Below, one piece after another: positions 42,960 to 57,900 of a DNA stretch of 64,000 nucleotides. Positions within the stretch are counted from its first letter, which is position 1. Each line of letters opens with the position of its first letter. This DNA is from Hetaerina americana (Eukaryota > Arthropoda > Insecta > Odonata > Calopterygidae). A model generated the notes under the pieces. It ran no database searches, had not been told where the DNA came from, and was given only the letters and a program-made list of their open reading frames with translations. Position numbers and translations under genes: made by a program. The stretch covers positions 27,757,622-27,821,621 of the forward strand of contig JAKTNV010000009.1 in NCBI GenBank assembly GCA_022747635.1, written 5' to 3'.

Positions 42960-45900
42960 GTAATTATGGAATTGATTCTTAAAGTTTGCACGTGAGTGAA
43001 AACACTTGCAAATTAGTCTAATTTGGTTTACCCTTTAACAGTGGGAAACATTCCGTATGAAGCTACCGAAGAAAAGTTAAAAGAAATCTTCAGCGAAGTT
43101 GGTCCTGTTCTTTCTTTTAAGTAAGTACAACCCATTAGGTACCCTATTTTTAACGGGAAATACCGCGCGGAGCTAATTAGTGATTTCATTTTTTTCCAGA
43201 CTCGTCTACGACAGAGAGACTGGGAAGCCCAAGGGCTATGGGTTTTGTGAATACAAAGACCAAGAAACTGCATTAAGTGCGATGCGTAATCTAAATGGCT
43301 ACGAGATAGGAGGAAGGACATTGAGAGTGGATAATGCCTGTACAGAGAAATCGAGAATGGAAATGCAAAGTGAGAAAATCGCTGAAATTGTATTGTTGTG
43401 CGACTTTGGAGTCTTAGGAGAATATTCTTGCCCCCCATTATATTCAGAATGTAGTCCTCTAACATTGTTTGAGGGACAATTGGTATTTAAATTTATCAAA
43501 TATTTCCAAGAAAAATAATTTAAAAAAATTAAAATATATTTAAAGTCTTCTGCTGGACGTATTTTATATTTTAAGTGTAAATGCCCCTTGATTCAAATAT
43601 GCGTGTTAAATACGTCTGATTATTTGTATTTTTCCAGCTCTTAAAACCCCCCTGATTGCAATAGTTTTTGACATTAGTCAAAAATTTCAAAGCACCTAAT
43701 TTAAAGTAAATTTTTCTTTTCTCCTAAAATATCCTATTGTATTCGGGTTTATTTTTATGCTGAAGAAAAGAGCTTTTCTGTGGAGTAAGCTTTAGAGAAA
43801 CATTTTTTCCGTTTAAGGCCTGTTGCAGGGGCCAGTGGTGGAGAATCCATATGGTGATCCAGTCGCCCCTGAGAAAGCGCCAGAGGCCATAAGCAAAGCT
43901 GTTGCCTCCCTTCCTCCAGAACAAATGTATGAACTTATGAAGCAAATGAGGTTGTGTATACAGGTGAGAGATAATGAATAATGGACTTTAAAACCCTTCT
44001 AATTGAGTATTGGTAAAACAACTTCTAATGAAAGCTTAGATGGCTTGTTCAATTTAATTAAGTTTTGTTGGAGTATCGTGGATACAGTCCACAATATCCC
44101 AGCTGTAAAGAGTCCCTGATAACTAAGCACTGTACTATTCTTGTGCGCTGGAACCTTCTACTACCAGTGCATTATGCAGTTCAATGCTGCACCCAAACAT
44201 TTATAATAATGATATAGAAATACATACGGTAAACCCTTACTAATCTAAGCTATTGGCCAGTGGTAGCCAGGATCCAGCAAAATTCGGATTACAGAGGGAT
44301 TTGACAAATAAAAAAAAATATTTATTTAATGACTTATTTGGGGCAAGATTGCGACTTAACAGTCCCTTCTTTCACTTAAAACCTCAATATTAAATTAAAG
44401 AAAATTACACATGTAGCCCCACTAAGTATTTTTGTGTTCACTCAATTGCCGATGACTTAAAAATGGCTCTGCTGAATGGGGAGCCTCAAGTGTAAACACA
44501 TCTAATGTGAAGGTGAAAAAATCCTATTTCAATATAATACATTCTGAATGGCTTAAGAAAATAGCTAGGTTAGAAATTCTTAGAAAACTTCAATCAACTA
44601 AGATAATGTGCTTTTAGCTACTTTTTCAGTGATATTATCTCAATTATTTGATGTATTTACATACAACAAGTGAATCAATGTGGTTTTTATTTAATAAATG
44701 TGTTCAACCTAGAAAATTGTACCGGATTTCTTGTATAAATCTAGTAGTAGTGATGCAAAGCTCATTCAACCCTGTTCTCAGGCAAACTTAAGTTATACCA
44801 CCTGCAGAAGAAACATATTTGCTAATGACTAACGTATTATGTTGAAATATTTAAACATATGATAGCTCACGGTTTTCCATGTACAAATATGATATGGTAA
44901 ATGGCAATTGCATTTCATTGAATTTAATTTACTGCAGCAGGATTCTACATACCAGAGAAAGTTAACTGCTGTTGACCAATGAATGTAGGTGTGAAAGCTT
45001 TTGTTTTAGTCTAGTGATCATTTTGGTAGGAATAATTAATTAAAATTTTCATCATGTAATGAGTTAAAATTTCATTTAGGATCAATGAAATCATGTTAAG
45101 ATTATCTTACTGAATTTGTTTTGCTAAATGTCTGTTTTATAGAAATTTAAAAGCTAGTTATTTTTGTCACTTTTTGTGTATGAATTCTGCCCAACCCTAA
45201 TTATGCTGAAAATTATTGGGGCCAATTAGATCGTATGAAATGATTAAAGAATTATTCCCAAGGAAAATTAAACAGGCCGAAGAAAATTCTATTAAATTTA
45301 AACCACACTAGGAAAGATTTCATTATTAAGGTAGAGACAGATACGTATGGAATTTATAACTTTCATCATTGGTATATGATGCATTAAACTGCAGAGATGC
45401 ATAGGAAGAAGAGGGTAATGTTTTGAATTTTGGAATGCTCATAATCAGTCTACTTCAGCGATTTGCTGTAATCTCAAATGAATGGACAAATTTAAGGAGA
45501 CATAAATGCTTCAAAGGGAGTCACAAGACTATCTATACCAGGGTAACATATTCTCAATGATGTTGAAAGATTGCTTCTCATATGGATAAACGATAAGCAA
45601 TTGCAATGTGATCCTATTAATGAGAATATCACTTTCAAGAAGGCAAAAGTGATTTTCGCTGACCTCATAAAGAAGATGCCTGGATCATCAATGGCCAAAC
45701 AAGTATTTTAGGGAAGCCCAGCGTGTTTTGAGAAGTTTAAGAGAAGAACCGTTTGCCATGGTTAGGTTAGGCATTGTGTGATGCATGGTGAAGAAGCAAG
45801 CTCCCAATCATATACAGCAGAGAACTTCATTGGTGGCTTCGAGAAGCTCATAGATTGTGAGGGTTACCTGCTGCAACAATATTTATGTTGACGAGACTGG

Positions 45901-48900
45901 TCTCTCCTGAAAGAAGATGCAAAAAGCAGACCTATATCTGTGCCCATAAAAACAGAAGCAAATGCATTGCCCGGCCACAAACCAATGAAAGACTGTCTCA
46001 AAATGCTTTTTTTTGGCAATGCAGACTGTAATTTGAAAATTAAACTCCTGCTTGTTTACTATTCAGAAACTCCAAAAACCATAGATGGAGTGTAAAGTTC
46101 AGGAGAGCAGGCTGATTGCGATATGGAGGAGATAGGAAACTGTTGCATCGTACCATGTGTATAAAGCGTTGCCTAATTGAAGCAATGGCTATGTGCTCTA
46201 GAAATTTATTAAATGATAATGCTGAGTTTTGTTTTTACGGCATTGAAGTATTGGTGAAAAGAAATGTCTCTAGACAGCTTTCTAGTAAAAAGGAATTGGG
46301 TACAAATCATAAATAATAAAGTAATATTTAGGTTATTTTTGTTTTTAATTTTCATTCCTTGTTAGAATTAAAGGTAGACCACGATCTTAAACAATGTATA
46401 TATAATTTTCTTTGAATAAACCTTGTACGCAATTTTTTTTCAGCATGGCACGCATAATCGTATTTTACATTAGTGTGTATGGGAAAATTGTTTCTATAAA
46501 CAGTGTTTCGCTTTACAAGGAATATCCAGAAACGATTTATGCTCCTTATACGAGGTTCCACTGTAATCAATGAGCTCTGAAGTAGGTATCCTGGTCAAGG
46601 CGAATGATTTTTACCTCCTGAAATTGTTGCATTCTAATGCACATGTAGCGGATGACTCTGTTAAGTTACTGTTGCAGCATCTCCCACAGTTTCTTGGAAT
46701 TTATTACATTGGCATTTACCTTGAATAAATCTTTCTCAAGAGTGAATGGTTGCTGATCAATATTAACTTTATACCATCAATGATCAGGAAATGACAGCAT
46801 CCAGCCCTGGCTATTCCAGATGAAATAATACTGAGTAATTATGTTTGCTCTTTTGTAGAATAACCCAACGGAGGCACATCAGATGCTACTTCAAAACCCA
46901 CAATTGACCTATGCCCTCCTACAAGCACTGGTTGTGATGAAAGTTCTTGATCCTCACACTGCTGTGGTAAGTAATTTTGTGTATGGAGGTGTTTATTTTT
47001 TAAGTTCTGAGATTTTACACAGTTATATATATTCATTCATTTATATATTGATCATATACTAGTGCAAAATAAGGATACATAATTTTTTGCTTCAGTCTTG
47101 GAAAAATAATTATTCATGAATATATTATTATTATTATAGATAATAGATTTAAATTAAGGCTCATTTCTGATAAAAATATAATATGATAAATATCCAAGGC
47201 ATTTTTATAATCATGCATAATTTGAGTTCAGTTGGTTTTAATTCCCTATGGAGGACTGAATAAAGGATTACGGAAAGGAAATGCCTAATTAAGTACAAAA
47301 ATATCTAAATATAGTAATGCCCCATTAACTTATTCTGAATAATTCAAAATTTCATGCAATTTGCATCTAAGAGCAGTTCCTGACCAAAAGCATAGGACTA
47401 ATTATACTTTATGTGTTGTATTACATCTACAATGAAATTCCAAGCAATAATCTAGACCCTTGCTTGTAAACATATTGTATTTCAAACTATTTTCTTGGGA
47501 CACTGTCTTAAGTAATAGCACGTTAAAAGTTTCCTAACGTCCAGTATTGTTTGTGCTTTCTGCTTGTGTCAAAAAACTGCATAGCATGGCACTACATCTA
47601 TCTGACAGTGAATGGTAAAATGTATTTCTCCTTGTTAGAAGAGGGATAGGGGAAATGTATTGTGCATATCCGAGAAAACAGTGAATGCTACGCATAATTT
47701 GAACACCTCATACTCACGGTAATTTTTGGGTGTGATACTCTTTTAGGTCTTGTGCTCACTACTCATTTTATGAAAAAGTATATCATTTGAACAAACTTTC
47801 TGTATCCTAAGTAGGATTCCATTCTGTCCATCATAGTTCTAAATGAACTATGATGGACTATGTTGAACTAACTAACTGACTGGCTAAATATGGAAGTATT
47901 ATTTGGGGAGGGATTTCAATGGCCAATGATAGTGAACTGGAGAAGAAAAGAGATGAGAGAGGATTAAACAGGGAAATGGTGACTCATGGGGCTCAATTTC
48001 TGGCTTGAAAATCCTTCTACGAATGGTGCTTGCATGACCAGTTGAATGTTTGTGGCACTTGCAGTGTCCAAATGGTACAAGTTAATGAGTTATCACTGGG
48101 GTAGGGATGTAGTGTGATGAAAGGCAAGGGTAGTTAGTTAGGGATGAAACATATTTAAGGAGGGGAAGGTGAAAGTAAAAGAGGGAGATGCAAGCTGTTA
48201 TAAAGGCAAGGCCATCTTCCTCCGGAAAATTGATTACTGAATGATCACATAAGAGATTGATGGGAAGTAAGGCAGAATGGGAAAGGAAAAGGATTAAGGT
48301 AGGGGAAGGGGGTACGGGTAAGTAAGGGTAGGTTCAAATCTGTTTAGATTGATTGGAAGGGGTAAGGAAAAAATGGAGCCGAGGTTTCAATGTAAACTCC
48401 TTAAATTCGCTGATGAATGTATTTATAGGGGTCAATGAGATGGTCTGAGAGGCTCTTTAAGAGTTGCAAGGTTGTGAGAAACATTGAGTAGTTGGTATCT
48501 ATTAAATATTTGGCAATGCTGGATAGTTCCAGTCTTTTGTATCTAAAATGTGCTTAGTGTTCTTTAATCTGATTCAGATTAGGTAATTAGTTTGTGTTGT
48601 TAATGTTTTGTTGCAACGGGATGGCAATAAGTTTGGTAGATGCCAGATATCTGAAGTGGTACGGGTGGGGGAGGGTACCATCTTTGACTCCGGGAATCTG
48701 GTGTTTTAATTTGGATTTGTTCAAGAAAGAAATTGATGTTATATTTTTTAAATAAAAGGAAAGCCATAGGTTAAAGATTGTAAAAAGAGATTTAATGTAC
48801 TTTTTGTCAGAATTTGGAGAAGGGTTAGCAATAGATTTGATTAGGTTTTTAAGAATTTGATGTATTCACTTGGTGTTGTTACCTAAAGTGATGGGTATTT

Positions 48901-51900
48901 TTTTGATGCATTTTTATTCCTCTTGTCATATAGTACTTCATTTCTACACATAAAGAGATGTTTCAGTGTAATGAATTGAAGTTTCTAACATTCCTGGTCA
49001 ACTTGCATAGTATTTTAAATGGAAAGATAAAACACTGTTGTGGTTCCACTGTCCAAAAATGGAATCATAAGAAATGAGTTTTCAAATTCATTTATCTCAG
49101 TCATTTCGACTTTGAACTGAAGTTTGACTCTAATAAAATGCAATACCTTTGATGGTGGTAATATGGTATAAGTGCATTCATCAAATTTCATATGAGTGAT
49201 GAGTCTTTCTTTATATCTTCGTAGATTATTTTTTCTTTTCCGTAATTTTTCTTTTTTACGGTTGGTGACCTAACACCCCTCGCCACACGCCCTTGCGGCG
49301 GCTTGCGGGGTATTATGTAGATGTAGATGTAGATCTGAGAGTCTATCCTAAGTAAAAAAATGTTAATATTTCCAGAGCATGCTGCACAAGGCCCCACCCG
49401 CACAAACTGCTCTGTACCTTCCTCCAGAGAAGACCACAGTGGGTGCTGTAAGCACAAGTGTACCAATACCCACTACAATAGCACCTGTTCCAGCACCAGT
49501 ACCCCTTCCAGTGCGGGCTCCAACTGCTGTCCCACCACCCCCAAGGCCAGCTGTTGGGATTCTGCCAGTTAGCCTTACAGCACCTGCAGTTCCTCCAGTG
49601 CCCGCACCAGCTAGGATACCAACAGCTGGTAATTGAGTTCTTTGTATTGTAATATATTTGTTTTCTTACAATTATTATTAGCAGTAGTTGGCCAGGTTGC
49701 TCTTTTGGTTTTTCAATGCACATTTTAGTTTCGTGCTCTATGTGTACAGTGGAACCTCGTAATACAGGCCACAATCTTTCTCGTTAAGGGAAACACACAT
49801 TTAGTGAAACAACTTTTTGCACATAAATTAATATAAAATACAATAATGTGTTCCATGCAGAAAAAAATAAATATGCACAAGTTTTATTCAAAGAATGTTG
49901 TGTGTATATTTTTGAGGAATTTGGGTCATGTTCACATTTTCTTCTGTCATGGAGTGAAGCAACTGGGATTGTGTATTCGATTAGTAAAAGCAAAAAAAGG
50001 AATCAAAATAAATCGTTAATTAATATTCTTGTTAATGGTGCTGCACTGAAATTGCTTTTTGTTAATGCATATGAGAAGCAACCTTTCAGCATCGTTGAGA
50101 ATACGCAACTGTTGCGTAGATGCTCGTGGCGCTCTATTTGAAGCCTCTAGTCTTGTCCATGTTCTTGAAGAAAAGACCAGTTGTTGATGTCAAATGAATG
50201 TTAATGTGTATTCTAGATCAGCCAGCCTCACACCGTGATGGTGATTTTCAGTGATTTTACTTATCACTTCAACTATTATTTTTATTCTCTTATGACTTTT
50301 TCTTCAAGGCCAATTTTAAAACTAAGCACAAAGTATTGTTAAACTTTGTACAAAAAAATCACTAATAATATGTTTGAATATAAGTTTGGAAGAATTTGTG
50401 ATCAATAGAGATGCTAAGTTACTAGCGGAACAAATGTTAGAGACTAACTGCAGTAGCAGACGCACAATAAATATGGAAATTCCCCTCTCCTTGTCACTCA
50501 TGATGCGGTGAGTCACTTGTTAATTGAGTCGTTTTCAGGAACAATATTTTTGCTCGCAGCATTGTTCGCTGTGTGAGGTGTTCACTAAACGAGGTTCCAC
50601 TGTATATCATTGGTGATGCAGGGCATCATTTCAGTCCTGAGTGCCTCAATCAATATTTTCATGAAAGGTTTACTAGCCTCATGTTCAAACTTTACAGAAA
50701 CAAGAATAGAATAGAACAATTCTTACATTGCTTTTTCAGCTACATGTTGCAATCTATGTCACTTGTAGCTGAATATTCCAGCCTCTTCTATTTTACTTTG
50801 GGATATGTAACAATATGTAAACACAGTTTCTCAGTGACTTCATTAAGCAAAATAATAGTCAACGTTACAAATAAATTGTGTTTTAATTATTCCTTCTAAT
50901 TTTTAGTGGCCCAAGATCTTGATTTAAGACAAATGGATCCGAGGGCCATGATTATGGACCAAGACCTCAGGGCTTTGCACCCAGTTGTCGCCAGCCCCAT
51001 ACCAGTGGCACCACCCCTGCCGCCTGTAGGCATTAGAGATCCAAGAGAAAGGGAAATTCTAACTGATCAGTAAGTTTGTTAATTTTTTTTAGCTGTTTCT
51101 CATTATTTGATGGATATACTTTGACTGAATTTTAAAATATATTTTTCTGGGTGTGCATGTTTAGTAGAAGAAAGTGAATTCCAACATTGTTCATACATCG
51201 CTGATCTGTGAATGTGATGAAGTCTATGTTTTAGTCCTTCTGCATTATTCATGATGATTTCATTGAATATGAAGTTTTTAAAATAATTATCCTCTTCTGC
51301 AAAGGAGTTTTGGAGTCAAAATTAAGCAGTTTTGGAACATACTTTGCTGACACACATCTCATGTCTGAAACATCTGAAAAAAGTACATGGCATGAGCCTG
51401 CTCCTATGCCAACATCCTCAGAAACTTTTCTAATAATGATTAGATGATTTTTCATGACAATTTTCTTCACTGCTTCAATGTTTTCATCTGTTGTTGACGT
51501 GCTGGGCCGTCTAGATGAAGGTTCGTCATAGGCATCTTCTTGGCCATTTTGGAAGAGCTTGTACCACAAATGGACAATTTTTTACTCAGAGCAGACAGAC
51601 CATATGCCACTGTCAATATTTCAAGTGTTTTGGAGCACTTTATTTTTTACACAAAATTTGATGCAAATTCTTTGATCCATTTTATTTTGATAGCAGAAAA
51701 TCGCCGAGCACACCAAAACACATCTAGCATTTGCATCTGTCAATAACAAGCTAAATATGCTATATTGTTGAAACTCTAAGCAAATGTTTGGGACATATGT
51801 ACCAACACAACAAAACAAAAAAACCGAAAATCAAAGGTGTGTTGCCCGCAAAATTTGAAAAGTCACCTTACTTTTTGAGCACACCTCATACTTTCCCATA

Positions 51901-54900
51901 ATTTTTTTCCTCGCATTGGTTACCACTGTGAATTCCATATTCTCCTATAAGACAAGTAAATACATTGCTTTGCTATGCAACAAATAGTCTATGAACTATG
52001 TACGCTGCATTGTTTCATTCGATAAATTTACGATGAATCTGTACCATTGATTCTTTTTTAAAAAAGTCTTTCACCTATCATTTGTTTCTTCCAGATTGGT
52101 TTAGCTTTCTGTGAAAAATAGTTTGCTATTCCCTTTATGATAGTTATGGTACTTGTAAATCTACAATTCTGCCCTTGTAAAATGGTTGAAAAACAGAAAA
52201 AATATAATGAAAGATCTGGTGCTTTCCCGGCGTATTAGTTGGGTGAATTCTTCTCGGGTCTTCCACCGGGTCAATGGCTCCATAGCTGCCGACGTTTCGA
52301 TTCCTGACTCGGTCATCGTCATCAGGGCTGATTGCCGTTCCGCCAAAAAGTTTCAAATATATTCATATTTAAAATATTTGAAACTTTTTGGCAGAACGGC
52401 AATCAGCCCTGATGACGATGACCGAGTCGGGAATCAAAACGTCAGCAGCTATGGAGCCATTGACCCGGTGGAAGACCCGAGAAGAATTCACCCAAGAAAA
52501 AATATACTTTCCATTGCTAAAACAACTCTAATTAATTATACAGAATGTGGAGAGTGATAAAGTGGAGTTCCCATATATATTCATTTATATCCCAATCATA
52601 TTTGCTGTGAATTTTGATCATCCATGTTTTTCTATTATCTGTGCCACATTGTGCATCCATAGCACAGATAATCGAGAGTTTGTCCATAGTATACAATATT
52701 CCAAAATGCTTTTTTGCTGGCACTAGAATTATCCATTTAATATAGAAATGTGAAACCATGTCTCCATTACTACATGAATTTTTTCAAATTTAAATATAGA
52801 GGTTGTGGTTGTTATATCCTATTATTGATGCATAATTTTCTGGCAAAACTTAATTTAGGCATTGTATTGCTTCATCACCTAATATTAAGAAAGACTTCCG
52901 TAGGTGGTGATGCAATTTAGTGATAAGTGTAAGGGAGAAAATTTGTTCCTTGTTTCAATGGCTGTCAATTTAGAAGTTAGGCATGGAGAAATACTACATG
53001 GGGATATCTTTCTCGAGTCTTGGCCAATGACCCATTTTAATTCCTGATGATATACTGAAATTGGGTCTTCTCTATACATGCTTTTAGTTAATCTAAAAAT
53101 ACCTGGTATACTTCTGGTACCTGGTACTCCTTTGAAAATCCAAATCAAATCATTTGGCGATAAAAAAATTCTCTCCCATCAAGGCAATGCACAACTATGC
53201 AGTTTTGATGGAGAAAATAATGGCATTTTTGGTCAGATTATTATAACATCCACTGTGTTCACCAGATGTTGCCCCTAGTGACTTTTAATATTCCAGGCTT
53301 GAAAAGATGTCACAGTGGAAAAAAGATTCACATTGAACGAGGAGGCCATTACCAACATAATGTCTATTTTGGAGAGCTTCTGAAATCCTACTTTTTTGAT
53401 GGCTTAAAAAGTTAGAGAAACACAAGGACAAGTGTATTGAGCTGAAATTAGATTATTTTGAAAAATGAAAAAAGAATACCCAAAATCTATTTTTCTACTG
53501 ATTTTGCTAATACATAGTTTCGTTATAGCATTACTCTGAATCTCAAGCTGCTATATCTTAAGAGTGTTTGTGGTTTAATTGCACTTAATCATGCAGAAAA
53601 ATTCATATCTGGCTCAATTTTTGTAAATTATTAGTTTTTATTAAATTAATTAGTACACTATTGTTATTTGATTCATTAGGATGTATGACTTTGTGAATCC
53701 ATCGTTTAAAATTAATTAAAAAGTAGTTAATAATGCTCAATATGATCATGTTTAAGTGTAGAATAGTTAGGGTGTATAAAATATGACATTAAATCCAAGA
53801 GATTACTTAGAGTATCTGTTTATTAATTGGCCAATTATACACTGTTTCTTCCTTTTCACGTACAGAATTCAGCATTTGGAAAGTGCTGATAGGTGAGTCC
53901 TGGATGTAATTATCTGATGATTGCTTGTATATATTGCTTGTTTATAGGCCTGTTTTAATATCTAAGAATGTGTATAGTTTTTTTTCTCGTTCATTTATCA
54001 ATAGTTTCTTGTTTTGGTGGAAGCTCTTTACTTCCCATTTTCCTATTTTATTGCCTTGGTACTCCTAGAGTTTAAAATAATGAAGAAAACTATGCTTGTA
54101 TAATGTAAATGTAAAACAAACATACCTAAGGCCATGAAACAATGGCAAAATAAAATAGTCAAGGCCATAAACTTGATTGGCTCTGGGTTTGTTGAAGGGG
54201 GTAGGTAAAAATAAGCTGGTGACAAGTAAGAGGAAAATTGAAAATCACGCACTCGATCACTCAGGTCTGTTTGAGAAACAGTGACCCATGTGTACCTCAA
54301 TCACACACAATTAATGCAAACATAAATAAAAGGAAACAGACTCACAACCACTCGATCACAAGGTTGTTTTGATTAGCAATGGCTCTCATGAATTGCATTC
54401 TTACAAACACTCAGGGTTTGCAAGGATTTTTCCTATATCCATCAGTATCATGCAGGAATGAAATATTCACAAAGAAAGGACAAGCCCTCAGTCACTCAAA
54501 TCACTCGGGTGTGTTTGGAAATAGTAACCTTTGTGAATCCCGCTTGCTCACACACTTGAGGGTTGCAAGGGTTTCTCCGATGCCAGGCACCTGCAAGTCA
54601 CACTAAGGAAGGTGGTATTTGGCGGAAATAGGTAAACGCAAGGGGAAACCTGACACTAGTAGTTTTGCCTGCCAAGCAGGCCTCTTCAGAGAAGAATTCT
54701 TAAAAGTTTACTGTCTTGGCTATTTTGTTTTTCCCGCTATACTTGTGCTCATAATGTTTAAATTGATTTTCCATCCATTAATTACCTACTTTCTAAAAAC
54801 ATTTCCACACATGTATATCTCTAAAGCATTGTTTTTCTTGCCCTTTCAGTGATAGTCATTATGTAGGTTTATGATTTAAATATGTATTGGTGGTTTTTCT

Positions 54901-57900
54901 TTTGAATAATAGTACTTTGTTTGATATTTTATCGTTCTTTTTATCAAAATTAGTATTATTTAGTAGATTATTCATAGTTACACAAGGATGTGTGCACATG
55001 ATTGAAAAAGCCGCAACCATTTTCTTCTTACTCGAACTACTTTTAATGTAAGTTTTTATATCCTCTTGTTTGTGTTCAAATTTAACAAAAAAATTATTAT
55101 TCTAGTTTTCCACGAGATCCACGAAATGCAGCAGCTATTGCACCAGATAGATTTCCTGTCAGGGATCCAAGACCGCAAGCTTCTCCCGCTTATGTGGAGC
55201 AAAGATCTGATCCACGCAGTAAAGGTTTGTTCTTTCGATCTATTTGTTCAAGTTGGTAAACAATGTTAAATTTGGGAATTAAGTTTCGAGTTAAAACCAT
55301 CTTCTGAGGAGGGATTAGTATTATAAATAGCCCCATGCACTAATATTAGGAAACATATCTTGTGTAATATCAAGTAGTGTGGTACATATTCTCCTTGTTA
55401 ATTAAGTTTAAATAAACTTCAGTTAAATATTGATTTTGACAAGGGAATAATAATAATGGATTAATTGTTAATGTAAGATATGTAAATGCATAATTAAGAC
55501 CATAAAAAAGTCAGTATACAATATAACTGTTCATATACAATTAGTTAAAAGAATCTAATATTTATTACGAGCTCATAAATTCAACAACTGTAAGAGCAAT
55601 TATCCTGTAAAGACTTTTTCCATTTTCATTTTAAACTAACTAGCCTGTTCTCATCTTAAATAGGACTATGAAGGTAAACTGCTTAATATTATACAATACA
55701 TGCAATCTTTACAATACCCATTACTCTTCAAAGTAATATTTTTAGGTGTTGCAGTTAAATCCTGCATATTCTAGGATGATAATTATGTAGATCTTTGTTG
55801 ATGATCAGATTTAATTTAGGTTTATATTCCTAGAGGTACATGATGGCATGACACGCAAAGATGACATATTTGTTAATTTAATCATTCGTCTGATTAACTA
55901 GCAGTGAGGTGCTACTGATGATATGGTCTCTGATCGATTTTTTTTGTGCAAGATGAGAAAGAACAAATTGAGGGAAGGAAGTGGTGATTCAAATGTTATA
56001 AATACAATGTGTACATTTGTGAAATTTTTATTCCCTTCCTACCACCATGTTTTTTAAACAAACGTCAGCAATATATTAGAAAGTGGAAAAGGAAGTTCCG
56101 CTCAATTGAACAAAAAAATTATAATTATCCACAAAATTGTTTTAATAATGTATGGTCAGTAGAATACAGTGATATATTCACATATCCTCAGCATGTAAGC
56201 AGTTTAATATAGAGACAGATTGTAATTTAATTCATGATAACAAGCTGCAGATTTCCTTTACATTTTCAATGTTGAAAATGTATAAAATAGTTCATTTTTA
56301 GTTACAAAATGGTAGGAGCTATGCAACATTAAAACTGTATTACTCTGGTAACTTTTTTTAAGAGCAAAGTATTTTACATATTTTGAAAGCTTCATAAATG
56401 TAGTAAAAACTTAGCCTCAAATTAAATTTTTTAAATTATAGTTTTCCAAATGAATTACTCCGTTGCTTTTAACATCACGTTCACTATAACTGGCTGCCAA
56501 ACAAACACTAAACTACTTAGCATCTTCAAACTTGAAACATATGCTTTATAGATTGCATACTTTCTGCTACAGTGATATTTTTCAAACAACTACTGCCATT
56601 TCTAGGTCAGGCCGGGTACTTCTGGGACCATCCTCGTATATTAAAATGTAGGAGGGTCACCACTGTTACCCTCCTACAAATATAATATTCATTGCTTAAA
56701 TGGGACTTCATTGCTTACTCATAAGGCGCACTTCTATACATTTTAGTCTACCTCTTTATATTAACCTGTATATTTATGTCTGTGAAAATCACTTTTGCTT
56801 TTAATTTTGTTTAATTAATCTGACTTATTTTGATTTTCATTGATGCAGCTGTGCCTCCACCTATTTCAAGAGATCCAGTCCCCCCACCAGGACCAACACG
56901 ACCAATAATGCCCTCATCTATTTCAACTGGAGGAGCCACTGATCAGGAAAAGGTGAGCATCGATTGTGAAGAACATGTTCAATCTAAGTGGTATCATAAT
57001 TAATAATAGGAATATTGCTGGAATAAGGAGAGGGGGATGTTAAGAATTTGTGCATGCTTTATAATATATGGAAGCATGATGAAAAATATGATATATATGT
57101 AGCAATAATAATAATACTTTATTGTTCAAAGTGGTCAAAAGACATTGAACTCATCATTATTGGGCTATCTGTGTTTACACAGAAAGATACATGATACAGG
57201 GTGTGGCGACATAACTTCCGTTTTTCAAGTCCAAAACATTTTCAAAAAAGGAAGTTATGTAGCCGCACCTTGCATAAGAAAATTAAAACAGATACGAGTA
57301 GATAATAAACAATACTGCAGGTATAGATAGCTGAAGATTCACATTTTGAGTTTCTCATCAAAGAACTCATCCACACTGTAATACAACTTTAACTGTAACA
57401 GTGCACACTTTCATTTTAAAAGTTTTGGCAGAAATAATAGATTTAATTCATTTTGTAAGTTTATCATAAATTTGGTTAGCTGGATGGTGAGGATCTTGCA
57501 TAGAGCAGGTTAAGTTTGCTTTTGCTAGTTAGCGTTGTTAGTTAGTTGTTAGCGTTCTGCATTTGAAAAATGGAAGTTATGTTGCCACACCTTGTATCAT
57601 GTATTTTTTTGTGTAAACACAGATAGTCCAATAATGATGGTTTTATACAATATTGCATAGAACACTAATTGTGGTTAATCTAGTAAGGTCTTGAAAGGGT
57701 TGCTTGTAGTTTAATTTCGATAGAAAATTTTAAGACTTGGTGCTTTATTTTCTTTTGTGACTCAGACTCATAAGGATGTTTATTTCAAAGAAAACTCTAC
57801 CGATCAAGAACCACAGGAAGAGAAGACTTTTGTTTTGTGTGATTATTAGACTACTTGCTTCTACTTCCTGAAACTATGTATTCACTTGTTTATGTTTTCA

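Noticed and set aside
43828..43963. CSTF2 exon 4 starting at the later AG (43827)
   Set aside because: That acceptor puts the conserved hinge out of frame with exon 3; the AG at 43817 restores it.
53044..53066. Hammerhead motif (ctgatgatatactgaaatt)
   Set aside because: No stem II can form, and the stretch adjoins a mariner fragment.
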